A stretch of 64,000 nucleotides of DNA from Cornus controversa (taxonomy: Eukaryota > Streptophyta > Magnoliopsida > Cornales > Cornaceae). The translations under genes and the position numbers were made by a program. Under the pieces are notes generated by a model, which saw nothing but the letters and a program-made list of their open reading frames with translations, ran no database searches and had not been told where the DNA came from. Below are positions 33,497-45,200 of this stretch, piece after piece (position 1 is the first letter of the stretch; each line of letters starts with the position of its first letter). Location: positions 33,738,336 to 33,802,335 of the forward strand of contig CM048849.1 in the NCBI GenBank assembly GCA_026545225.1, written 5' to 3'.

Positions 33497-36400
33497 ATGG
33501 ACTCCGAGGCAGCAGGTGTAGGTACCACTTTAGACTCTTCATCAACATTCCTTCCAGGAGGTGAGTATGAAGTCTTTTTGAGTTTCAGAGGTCCAGACAC
33601 TCGCTATGCCTTTGCCGATTTTCTATACACCGATCTCAAAGGTGTAGGAGTTCGTACCTTTCGAGACGATAACGAGCTTCGCAAAGGCGAAGAGATCGGC
33701 CCTGACCTCCTCAAAGCAATTATGGAGTCAAAGATCTGCATCCCAATCTTCTCTGAAAACTACGCTTCTAGTAAATGGTGCCTCCATGAGCTCACCAAGA
33801 TGGTGGAGTGCAAGAGAACTACAAAACAACTAATTTTACCCATCTTCTATGATGTTGAACCGGCAAATGTGCGGCATCAATCTGGTAGTTACAAGGAGGC
33901 CTTCTGCGAGCACAAGAAATCTGGGAAATTCGATGATGGGACTATGGAGCAATGGAAAGAGGCACTGAGGGAGGCTGGAGCAATGAAAGGTTGGGAAGTG
34001 AGAAGAGAAGCTGACGGGTAACTCATTCCTAATTATTATTGTTTTTTTGGGTAAATTTTAAGCATTCATTTTTTTCCCGGTAAATTCCTAATTATTATTG
34101 TTATTGTTATTGTTATTATTATTGTTATTTGAAACACACTTATCAAAAAATATATATATACTGTGATTAGTGTTGCACCTTTTTTTAAAGAAAAGAATGA
34201 AAAAATTAAAAAGGTAAGTGATACACGCACTTAAACTTACAGAGATACTTTAATTTAATTGCCTTCAAATTACTTGGAATAAATATTTAATTCAAAATAT
34301 TTTAAATAAATAAATATACCTAAAATCAGAATAAAAGAAGTAGAAACTTTATTCTTTTATTGTTTACTTCAGTTTCATTTTAGACACTAATTATTTGTTA
34401 AATTTGCCCCTTGAACATCAACCAGGTATCAAGGACAATTAATAAAAGAGAAGATTGTTCCAGCTGTGTTGTTACAGTTAAAGAAGAACTACAAGGTTAT
34501 TTCTGACAACCTAGTTGGTATCGATCATCATGAGAATGAAATAATGAAATTGTTAGATCATGTCAATAATGATGTACGTATTGTTGGTATCCATGGCATG
34601 GCTGGTATTGGCAAGACAACTATTGCCAAGTACATCTACAACAAACTCTTTGAGAGCTTTGAATGTCATACCTTCCTTGCAAACATTCGGGAAACAACTG
34701 AACAACACAAGGGACTTGTTAGTTTGCAAAAACAGTTTCTCAATGACACCCTAAATTTGCGCTGTGACCATATTAAAGATGTTGATAGTGGAATTAATGA
34801 GATAAAAGACAAATTTCTCAAAAAGAATGTTCTCATTGTTCTTGATGATGTGAATGAAAGGTCTCACTTTGATTGGCTTGTGGGAAAGCGTGATTGGTAT
34901 GGTAAAGGAAGCATAATCATAGTTACAACTAGAGACAAACATGTTCTAAATGCTCTTCAAGTTGATGGGACTTATGAACCACGATTTTTGGACTTTATGC
35001 AATCTCTTCAACTATTCAGCATTCATGCTTTCAGAATGAAGTTTCCTCCAGAAGACTTCGATAGTATCTCTAGAGAAGTCACATCCAGAGCTGCAGGGCT
35101 TCCTCTAACGCTTGAAGTTATAGGTTCGCTTTTATTTGACAAAGAAAAAGTAGTTTGGGAAGAAACTTTGAAGAAGTTGAAGAGAATACCAAATGATCAA
35201 GTCCAGAAAAAGTTGAGAATAAGCTACGATGCATTAAATTATGAGCAACAGCAGATATTTCTTGATATTGCATGTTTTTTTATTGGAGTAGATAAAAAAT
35301 ATGTCTTTTACATGTGGGATGATTGTGGTTATCATCCAGAGAAGGAAATTAATGTCCTTTGTCTAATGTCTCTAGTAAAAATGGAAGATGATAATGTGCT
35401 AAGGATGCATGATCAGCTTAGAGACGTTGGTAAGGAAATTGTACGTCAAGAAAATTTCAAAAAGCCAGGTAAACGCAGTAGATTGTGGGATCAAGAAGAA
35501 GTCTTATATGTACTGAAGTGTCAGAGGGTAAGACTTGAATTCACTATATTTTATGCCCCTTGTTTCATTAATTAATGTTTTTTTTATCCTCATTGATGTC
35601 ATCTCATAATATACATACAGATGCCCAAAATTTTGATCAAGGTAGCATTCATTGGGGTGTTGATGAAGAGCTTGGTAAACTTGGGCTGTTCGATTTGAAA
35701 CCAACATTATATTTAAATGGACTTGGAACGTTCTTTTTATTGTTTTTGATGGGGTTGGATTGAAACTCTTTGACCAACCTCATTTCAATTTGGTCTGAGA
35801 AAAAATTGTCAAATGAACCTCCTAGTTCTACCATTGTTTGGTTGTTTAAGTACTTGGTTATATTTAGATGGCCATAATGATTGAACCAGTGTTTCCATGC
35901 TAAATTTCAATATGTTGAGTTTGACCCCTCAATTCATCCAACCCGTGTAAGTTGCATCCTAAATGCTGACTTGAACACTGCCTTGTTTTCAATTTTCAAA
36001 AGTCATTGAAAGTGATAGAGAAAAATAATTTAAATTCTTTAACTATAAAAGAGTAAATTAATCTCTAGTACTACTCATACTCTTTCGTTAGCATTCCATA
36101 AATCTATAATACCAGTACTTATTTTAATGTTTTTATTTACAGGGGAAAGAAGAGGTTGAAGCCCTGATTCTTGACTTTGATGACGAAGAATTAGACTGTC
36201 AGCATCACTTTACAAATACGGAATTCACGAAATTATTTAATCTAAGGTTCCTTCAAGCAGATCGCATACACCTCATTGGGGATTTTAAACATCTTCTGTC
36301 AAGGTTAAGATGGCTTTGTTGGTATGGTTGCCCCCGGGATTTTAATGCAACCAATTTTCATCCTAAGAATCTAGTCATTCTTGATCTATCGTATAGTATG

Positions 36401-38002
36401 ATCACAGAAGATTGGGAGGGTTGGAGTCAAATCAAGGTTTGTCGAACATCTCTACTTTCATTGTGGTCTCCCATCACATGTGTCCTAAACTAATTCTTTT
36501 CGGTTATTTCTTTTTGCCAGGTGGCAAAGAAGTTGAAAGTTTTAATTCTCAGTTATTGTGCTTTAAAGGAAACTCCCAACTTTTCAACATATGGAAATTT
36601 AGAGATATTGATTCTCCGGAACTGTTATGATTTGATTAGAATTGGCTCATCCATTGGCAATCTGAAGAACTTAAAAGAGCTCAATATTTCGCAATGTGTC
36701 AAACTAGAGAAGTTACCTGATAAAATTTGGACGTTAGAGAAGCTGGAAGTTATTGATGCCTCAGATTGTCACTGTTTGGAGGGGCACATTCCTAGTAATA
36801 TGGGGAGACTATCATCTTTGAGATTCTTGAGCTTTTTTGCTACCAAACTTCAAGGCCTACCAACAAGCATTGGAGAGCTCACCAACCTCCAAAACCTTAA
36901 CTTACAATGGCATACTGAGGACCCATTGTTGCCAGAACTACCGTCGAGTTTAAAGACTTTGCAAGTCGCTTCTTGTATTCTTAATGTGGCAAATCTTGTT
37001 AATTTAAAGGAACTGCACTTGCATAGGAAGGTTAAGCTTGTAGAGTTCACTATTGGTATTCGGAAATTATCCAAATTGGAGACATTGCGCATACAATATA
37101 GCAACATTACAGCCCTACCAGAAGAGATTAGTGGCCTTTCTCAGCTGAAGGTGCTGGAGATAGAATTTTGTGAAGATCTTCAATATATCTATGGGTTACC
37201 GTCAAGTCTGGTTGAATTATCTCTTCGAGTTTGTAAATCATTCAAAAGATTGCCAGATCTCTCAGATTTGAAAATTTTGTCCAAATTGTTGTTTAAACGG
37301 TGTGGGAAGCTGACAGAGCTTCAAGGGCTTGGTAAACTAGTATCGTTGACAAGTTTAGAAATAGCTGACTGCATTAAACTAGCTGACCTTAAAGGACTTG
37401 GAAAACTAGGATCCTTGATAAGTTTGGATATAGCTGGGTCCAATAAGCTAGTTGAGATTGATCTACTTGAAGGGTTGGCATTTTTACCATCCTCGGAAAT
37501 GAGCAAGAGCAAATACCCTGAAAAAGAATCATATCTGTCAAGCTTAAAGAAGTTGCAAACATTAAATGTATTTTCTTGTCCAAACCTCCAGAAGATCCAA
37601 GGACTTGACAAATTGGAATCCTTGGAACGTTTGAATTTGGTTGATTGCAGATTCTTAGTAAGATTACCCACGCTGTCAAACTTACAGAATCTGAAAAGAT
37701 TAACTATTTCTAATTGTCCAGAAATCGATGAGATCCTAGGACTTGAAATTTTGAAAATTTTGCACTATTTGGATTTGATTGGTTGTAGAGCCATACTGAG
37801 ATTACCAAATCTGTCAAACTTGAAAATGTTGAGAATCCTACTGGTTGAAGGTTGCGAGCAGTTACCTAAGATTGAGGGCCTAGAGACTTTGAAATACTTC
37901 GAGACGCTGAATGTGTCAGGATGCAAATCACTGGAAGAAATACCGGATCTGCCAGAAGCGAATATCATCAATTGGGATTCTGAGGAATTAATGCTGATAT
38001 AG
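33497..38002 (+). CDS. TIR-NBS-LRR (TNL) disease resistance protein, flax L6-like
   Basis: Four exons: 33497-34017, 34426-35527, 36143-36436, 36521-38002, all GT-AG with continuous frame, giving 1132 residues. The TIR domain (about 23-165) has YEVFLSFRGPDTR and SSKWCLHEL, whose E98 is the catalytic NADase glutamate of TIR domains. The NB-ARC part has the P-loop GMAGIGKTT (231-239), kinase-2 LIVLDDV (D314, D315), TTRDKHVL, GLPL (398-401), FLDIACFF, and MHD (501-503). The rest (about 545-1125) is leucine-rich repeats of the 'L..L..L.I..C..L..L..L..L' kind, ending shortly after SGCKSLEEIPDLPEANI. TNLs detect pathogen effectors inside the cell and signal through TIR NAD+ hydrolysis and EDS1. Every key motif is intact and no internal stop occurs, so it looks functional. 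No C-terminal extra domain is seen. The last exon begins with GTG, in frame from the preceding exon. Confidence 0.95.
34018..34425 (+). other. TNL intron 1
   Basis: 408 bp, donor GACGG|GTAACT, acceptor ACCAG|GTATC, splitting a Gly codon. Has an (ATT)n-like stretch at 34090-34130. Introns 2 (35528-36142) and 3 (36437-36520) separate NB-ARC, the first LRR exon and the main LRR exon. Confidence 0.85.
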
Positions 38003-38887
38003 GCATGGATTTATTTCGGATAGTGGCTTGGATGTGAATGATAATTCTAGCAAGCTATGTGATGGTATGATATTCTCTCTCTGTTGATCACTTCCTTCCG
38101 ATCCAGTAATTTCATACATTGAACATTTGTAGTTGAACAATTATGCTGTTTGCTCACATACATAGCTAAGAGATCCAAAACAAATTAAACAATACTAGAG
38201 AATGAAATAAGAGGTTAAAATGAATAACAATTTAATGCTACTAGCTGGCTGTTGTGAGCTTCTTGTTTCTCAGTTTTCTTCTCATCTTCCACTATGTGGG
38301 TTTAAAATGAAGTTTGTTTCTTTGCTTGTATAAAATATTTTCAGATTTATGATAAGAGCAACTTTTTAATCTCTTTCAATTATACTATATTTTTTCGAAC
38401 CATAAATTCAACAGTTAGTGGAATCCATGCCCTCTTAATTATATTACAATAGTCATTTGTGCCGATTATTAGTTAATCTTTAATGTTCTAGATAAAACTA
38501 GAATATGCTAGAATTGCATTTTTAGATATACTTGGTTTACAGAATAGATACTTATTTGATGTTTCAAGCTGATTCTTTTAATTTAGATTACCAAAGAAGT
38601 GGTCCCACCGACATGCACATTAAAAAGTATAAAAATTTTAAAGACAAAAGTAGCCTTTACTGTCTTCTTACATTCTCCTCTCTCTGTAGTCACTTAACTG
38701 CCTAACCCATTTCATCAGCATTTTCTTCACCTCTCTCTCTCTCTCTCTCTCTTCACACCATCTCTCACCATCTTTTATGAAAAAAGATTACATGAGGGCT
38801 CTTTATCAAATATGGTGACATATCTGAGTTTAAGGTTCTATGATATTTCTCAGTTGAGACTTGTCAAAAATATATATATATATATAT
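38003..38887. other. 3' flank of the TNL gene
   Basis: Non-coding. Includes (CT)n at 38731-38751 and 'agtggtcccaccgacatg' at 38596, which resembles internal MULE TIR text ('ggtgggaccac'). An (AT)n tract ends at the MULE boundary. No polyadenylation signal stands out. Confidence 0.4.
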
Positions 38888-39272
38888 AGAGAGGCTTTCA
38901 GGCAGTTAAAAAAAACGGACGCTTGAACGGTCTTAAGTGAGGCTCTTTTTCTAAGCCTTAAAATCCATATTGGTGGGACCACCCTTAAAAGCCCCTTTGT
39001 GAATTTGTGGCACTTAAAAGCCGTAGCACGTGGATGCTGCAATTCAAAGAAGAAAATGCAGGTGGGACCACTCTTTATAAATAAAAAGAAACTTAGACCT
39101 TGTCACTTTAACCCTAAAAAATTAAAGTCATAATACACTCTTTTCTTCTTAACAAAAGTAGCGTCCCTCTCTAATTCTCTCTATCCCCTCCCAATTGGAG
39201 ATCTCCAACACCACCATATCATTGCCGGAATGTGGGTTTCAAGTCGACTGCCCCTCTTCCGCTCTATCCAGG

Positions 39273-39312
<40 letters not shown>

Positions 39313-39425
39313 TTTAGCACTTTGAAACTAAATCCAAATCTGTGAATTAGACTAAATCCAATTGTCAATCTTATTTCTATTTTTACTTTATTTCTTGTGT
39401 TTTTTTTTTTTTTGCTTTATCTAGA
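38888..39425. repeat. MULE left terminal inverted repeat
   Basis: Pairs with 41400-41938. Includes (CT)n at 39273-39310. The inner limit is near 'ttatttcttgtgtttttttt' (39390-39410). Confidence 0.85.
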
Positions 39426-39915
39426 AGGAAAATGTCTAGATGGGACCACTCTTTTAAACAACACTCTCTTTTCTTCTTAACTTGTTGATTAATAAGTACA
39501 AAGATACTATCATTTTAATTTCAACACATTTCCATTTATGTTCATCAAACACATTCATTAGAACAAACCTAACTTAGAGTTCTCAAATCAAATACAGTTA
39601 AATACAAAATCCAGAACAAGTAATGCATTAAAATGAAAGCAAATACATCCAAATCCCGTCAAACATTTCCACATACAAGTTATAGTGATATGATTGAAAT
39701 AATAAACAAAATGTTAGATGATTTCCAAATTAAAACATTCTTTATAAGAGGCTTTCGCAACCACCTATGGATGAATAACTATCATAATCTAGACGTTGGC
39801 TTGGAGTTGCGTTGTCGTCCGGCAATAAACATCTACAACATAAACCAACCAAAAATCATGCAAGATTTACATACATTTTAGAAACTATCAAAATAAATGG
39901 AAAATTACTAGTTTC
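39426..39915. other. MULE internal non-coding sequence
   Basis: Between the left TIR and the transposase 3' end. AT-rich. The 82-codon plus-strand frame at 39633-39881 has no recognisable features. Confidence 0.45.
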
Positions 39916-41367
39916 TTACCGATTTGTAAGCATTGAATAGTTTCTTTTATCGTGTGACTGGCCAACCAAATAACATCCATTACACCGTCTAGCTTTAGAA
40001 TTTTTGGCCCTTCCTAATGCTTTCTCTTTCCCTCCCTTAAGCCTTTTGCCACACCCCCTTGCACGAACTTGGCTCGGTTCATTGTAATAATTGCAACTCA
40101 CATTACCCGAAGCAACTACACTTCGAATTTGACTTCTTTCTACAGCATCAACTAAACTTGTACTACAACCAACCATTGGATTGAGTTTATCACGTGCATC
40201 ACCCAAAGCATCGGTATAAACCTTAGTTGATTCTCCACTAGAAGGGCCTTATCAACCACATCCAAATCTAGGCGAATTAATCACTCCGCTTAAGTAGGTA
40301 TGATCTATCATCAATTATCTCAATTCCACTCTCATCAACCACGGCCCGTAATTTTGCCATTTTTGTCCATCTACTCAAAATGTATTGACTTGACAATTTT
40401 TCATAATCATGCCTTTTGTGCAAGTACCCTAACACGTGTCTACAAGGAATTCCCGAACTCTCAAATTTTTTGCAAGTACTGAAGCAAAATCCAACACCTT
40501 GTCATAATGAATTTCTCGCAAGGGATAATTTTCGATATTTTTTCTTTGAATCTTGTACATATTGTGATATTCATCCTCCTTCAAAAGTTGAAACCTATAC
40601 GGCAAGCTCTCCGACATCTCAACATTAAATTTATAAAACATTTCGCACGTATAGATATCAACCACATGCAACAAAAACTCATGGGTCATTTTCTCGTTAG
40701 GCTTCTCAACCATATCTTTGTGATCCGCCATTAATTCTTCATGACGTTGACACATAAGTCCCCTACCAAATTAAATCATAAAATCCACCAATGAATTATT
40801 TTTTGAAACATATTTTTTGAAAAACGAGTGGGAGCTTTCTGTATGTTGGCTACTTGACATATCAGCCCAAAAAACATGATTCACATAGGCCGGCACCCAT
40901 TTTGAATGAATTTGATACATTGATTGTAGCCATTTGTTGTCATTTAATCCACTCTTCCCAATAAGATCTATCCACTTCAATCAAACTCTTCCTTAGTCTT
41001 CGACTTTCAAATGCAATTCGAAAACTCCTTATAAAGCACTGTATTTAACTGAATACAATTAAAATGTGCCAACTACAATATTTGTGAAATGTCCTTGGTA
41101 GAGTTTGTGAATTGCATTTGTCATAGCTGGATCTTGATCAGTAATAATCATCTTAGGGGCATCACCTGGCATAACTTCCAAAAATTGGTTGAAGAGCCAA
41201 ACAAAAGAATGTATGGTCTCATCACTCAAGAATGCACAAGCAAATATTATTGTATGACCATCATTATTGATCCCCATTAGTGGTGCGAAGATCAATCCGT
41301 ACTGATTGGTATTGTAAGTAGTATTAAATATTACCACATCACCATAAAACTTGTAAGCCTGTCTCAA
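39916..41367 (-). pseudogene. FAR1-type MULE transposase, broken
   Basis: Read from 41367 downward. A DDE/MULE catalytic segment (41367-41059) contains GDVVIFNTTYNTNQYGL, FAPLMGINNDGHTIIFACA and MIITDQDPAM, carrying two of the expected acidic residues (DVVIF and TDQD). A middle piece (40980-40771) reads KWVPAYVNHVFWADMSSSQ and ESSHSFFKKYV. A C-terminal piece (40755-40429) leads into a SWIM zinc finger that is only continuous in a shifted frame near 40470-40400 (SSGIPCRHVLGYLHKR). A last piece (40206-39916) ends in a Cys/His cluster RCNGCYLVGQSHDKRN. The N-terminal FAR1 DNA-binding domain is missing; there is almost no space for it before the right TIR. Frameshifts and stops separate the pieces, so no active transposase is made. 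Confidence 0.88.
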
Positions 41368-41399
41368 GGTTGGAAAAAATTAAGAGAGCAAAAAAAATT

Positions 41400-41938
41400 T
41401 CACATATTTGGATTTAAAGCAAAACAAAAAACACAAGAAATAAAGTAAAAATAGAAATAAGATTGACAGCTGAATTTAGTCTAATTCACATATTTGGATT
41501 AGTTTCAAAGTGCAGAAAGAAGAGAGAGAGAGAGAGAGAGAGAGTGACCTGGATAGAGCGGAAGAGGGGCAGTCGACTTGAAAACCCATATTCCTGCAAT
41601 GATATGGTGGTGTTGGAGATCTCCGATTGGGAGGGGGTAGAGAGAGTCAAAGAGGGGCGCCACTTTTGTTAAGAAAAAAAGAGTGTACTGTGACTTCAAT
41701 TCGTTAGGATTAAACTGATAAAGTCCAAGTTTCTTTTATATATATATATATATCAAAGAGTGGTCCCACCTGGATATTTTCTTCTTTGAATTGCAGCATC
41801 CACGTGCTATGGCTTTTAAGTTCACAAAGGGGGCTTTTAAGGGTGGTCCCACCAATATGGCTTTTAAGGCTTAGAAAAAGAGCCTCACTTAGGACCATCC
41901 AAGCTTCCGTTTTTTTGGACCGCCTGAGAGCCTCCCTG
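41400..41938. repeat. MULE right terminal inverted repeat
   Basis: Inverted partner of 38888-39425; includes (GA)n at 41521-41543 and an (AT)n tract at 41738-41753 not present on the left. A (GT)n(AT)n microsatellite follows at 41941-41969. Confidence 0.85.
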
Positions 41939-42028
41939 TATGTGTGTGTGTGTGTGTATATATATATATTTGTCAATTGAGGGCCGTTTTCAATTAAGCT
42001 TTTCGTTAACCGTCTTTGTGAGTAGGTG

Positions 42029-42215
42029 CAGTAAAACCTCTATAAATTAATAATCTTTTTTAAATAATAAATTACGTCAATTCCGACTTGGGCCAAGGTA
42101 CTAAATTAATAATTTCGTTAAATTTTTAAGATAATACATTTCAGAAATTCCCTTATAGGTTTCTATAGGTATTACTTATTACAAAAATTAATAATTTGGT
42201 AAGAAGTACATATAG
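42029..42215 (+). mobile_element. Emigrant/pogo-like MITE fragment
   Basis: Begins CAGTAAAACCTCTATAAATT AATAA, the characteristic terminus of Emigrant/Lemi-type pogo MITEs, followed by typical 'attccgacttgggccaaggt' and 'ttcccttataggtttctata'. No inverted right terminus is found, so the element appears truncated. Confidence 0.6.
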
Positions 42216-45200
42216 GACTGACTATGATGTTTTCACTCTAAGCTTCTTGGTACCCGGTTTCTTGCATTAACACACCACATATTTGTCATGTATGCAATTT
42301 TGCTAATAATTAATACAGTTATTTTTATATATATTATTATTATTATCTTTGTTCACATTTGCTACAAGATCCAGTCAAAATTTCCATGCTTTGGTATTAA
42401 CTTTTTTATAATTTCAAATCTATGTTAAACTCCAAATCAAGATTTTCATTGGATTAACCAAATAGGGGTCTAAAAAATTTCACCAAAATTAATTACTAAT
42501 ACCTTGAAACTATCTAGAGGATTTTTTTTTCCTGAGAACAGAGGATTTTTTATATCGTTTCTGAATATATGAAGAAATCTTGCTTGTTCACTCTTGTTTT
42601 TCATTTCTGAGTTTGTTTCTTAGAAAATGTCACTTATTTATTTGGAAGATAATTACAGGATATTTTTCTTTTGTTCTGTAAACTACTAGTAGCACTTGAG
42701 AGATCTCACTTGATTTCTTTTCTTTGCAGATAAAATGCAGTAGGATGGCCTTAACTTGCAATATTTGATCATTCATTTAAATTGCATTTTTTTTCAAATT
42801 CTAGCCACCTACTATTTTAATATGTTTTATATGGGCTCCAACTTTCCTAAATTTCATCCATGTTCTTATGTTTTGCTTGAATTTTCAACTTCTACTAATT
42901 AAATATTGTGAAGTTGTGGCCCGAATTTTGCTCCGGAACTCAACCCGGTTTTGATGGGAAAAGTTTTTTGACCCATTTTTCATTTGCGGGTCTTCAACCT
43001 TGGTTAGAACTCTCTTGTAGCCAATTTTATAAGGGCATTTAGGATTTAGAGTGGAATGAGAGAAAAATACTGAAAATCACAGGAAAGAGAGTGAGAGTGA
43101 AAGTGAGAGCTAGGGTTTGGAGGCTGAAACTTGAAATCTCCTTGTTTTCGCATAGTGAAATCTTTTACCAGATCTTCACAGTAGACGTAGGCTTTACGTG
43201 TTGCATGTTTATTGTTTTGTCAATTTCTCAATTTGTTCTTTAGTTTGCGTCGTTTGTCATAACAAATATATTACAGCATTCAGATTGTGAAATCCCAGTT
43301 TTTGTTTTGGTTAAAATCCAGTCAGTTACCAACTTTATTCCATCACTGTATTCTTGATGAAGAATTGCAGGTCAACTTCTTTTGTTTCTCAAAAATTTAG
43401 GCCCTTGATTAACACACTGTAACAACTGAACAGAACCACATTAGAGCAAAGGACATGGTGCCATATTTCCTCTTTTTGAATCTCAGATCAAATAGTGACA
43501 GTTGAATAATGTGGAACGGAGGGTTTTACATTAGCTGAGGGATCCTATTAATTTACACAAGGAAAAAGTAACCATCATAGATCCTATATATTTCTGTGAT
43601 TGTATGAGTTCATATTTCTAATTATCTTTTGTACTAATGTCTATATTCATATTATTGTTGTCATGATAAATGCTGTATATTCTGTGACTTCCACTTCGTG
43701 GAGCAAGCATATGCATCAGGGTGGCTGAAATTATTTCTGTGCTTAGAAGGAGAGACAGTAGAATAAGGATGTAAGTTAGGATGTGTTTATATGATGTTAT
43801 TTGGATGAAACAAATTTAATTGAGGATTAGAGCATTTGGACATGATCCGAGTCTCTTATTTGAATAATTAGAAGTTTGTTGCTTGTATTCGATCTTTGTT
43901 GGTGCAACACTGTTATATTTTTATATTTTCTTCATTGCAAGAAAGGAAGATATAGATGGAAGATTCAATTGCCAAACTAATAGTGTATTCAGATGAATCT
44001 ATTTGTATGCATATCATCATGCCCTCTAGTTTATGTTATGACTTTTTGTAATTACTGAAGCTGTGAAGAACTGGTTTATTGTTTGGTTCGGTATAGTTGT
44101 GTTTTATCACTAAAAATGAAATACAGTTTGAATGATAACAAGGGGAAAGAAAAGTTCGGTGTTTCATTTTCTTAATTAAGACAGTATAATGCTAGAGGCG
44201 GCTCGTCTGATTCAGTCTCTCTTTTTTCTTTCTTCGATTCTCTTGCTGAGTGGTCCATACAAAAGCATGGTAAGAACTAATGAGTCGAGATCCTCTGCCC
44301 TAGTCGGGTCGTAACCTACCCGTGCTGTACCCGGTACCCTTACTTGTTCCTCTTATTTGCAGGTCTATCTGCAACAATTGTAAAGCAGTAGAGATCATCA
44401 TTATCATTGTCCTTGTCTTAATCCCCATATGAATAGGGTTTATACATGATGTTGTACATTCTATTATTGTTTTGATTATTTACTTAATTTTAAGTATCTG
44501 ATTGATTTGGATGAGAATGAGATGGTCTGGTGATTGTGAGAGTATTGATAAATGGATTGTTAATTGGTTCTACTAAAGCCAATATGAGGCTTGAGTCATT
44601 ATACCCTTACTTTGTTCCTCTTATTTGTAGGTCTAAGATCATCATTATCATCGTCCTTGTCTTAATCCCCATATGAATTCTCATCGATAGAAAGAGAATT
44701 TATCAAAAAGATTTGACATAAGTTTTATAGTCGGTTTTCTACCTAACACTAGTACTTACCTTCTTTTCACATCCGTCATTGGGTACTGACAATGGAAAAA
44801 TCAAGAATTCGAGTAAGTATGCATCACAGAACCTGCTGGTGACAAAGGACAAAAACAATGGAGATACTTGGAGGAAAATAAGTATTGGAGGAATTGTGAA
44901 GCAATAGAGATATTGACAGCATATGAGCAAGCATCAAGACAAGAGGAACTTTGGAAATCAATTCCTTTAGTAGAAACATCAAGAAGTTGAAAAAGGTGAC
45001 ATAAAGCTCTATACAAGAATAATAGAAGCAGCAATGGATGAACAATACTTGGGACTTGTTGAGAGAAAAGAAAAAAAATTACTTGGGGCTTAATCCAGCT
45101 GCTATGGGGAAAAAAAATGAGGACAAGGTTGCTGCTAAAAAGGGAAGAATATAAAAAAGCAAGTATTTATCGACAGGTATTTGCATCAACTGAGGGACCT

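Larger units (their letters stand above)
38888..41938 (-). mobile_element. Mutator-like element (MULE) with about 530-bp terminal inverted repeats
   Basis: Left TIR 38888-39425 and right TIR about 41400-41938 match in inverted orientation over some 530 bp with small indels. Shared landmarks are GAGGCT[t/c]TCAGGC[a/g]GT, 'aagtgaggctctttttctaa', 'catattggtgggaccaccct', 'gcacgtggatgctgcaattc', 'ggagatctccaacaccacca' and 'gactgcccctcttccgctct', then a (CT)n tract and 'gcactttgaaacta'. Between them lies a decayed transposase on the minus strand. Target duplications cannot be read because (AT)n and (GT)n tracts flank both ends. Sequence similarity may extend slightly outward ('ctca.ttga' and 'ttgtcaaa'). 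Confidence 0.88.

Noticed and set aside
32398-33600. Ankyrin exon as an alternative first exon of the TNL
   Set aside because: Joining at the plausible acceptor before 33429 gives an in-frame stop within a few codons, and the TNL has its own ATG directly before a standard TIR domain.
38830-39042. Frame in the MULE left TIR and its counterpart at 41710-41980
   Set aside because: Mirror-image frames created by the inverted repeats; no protein family features.
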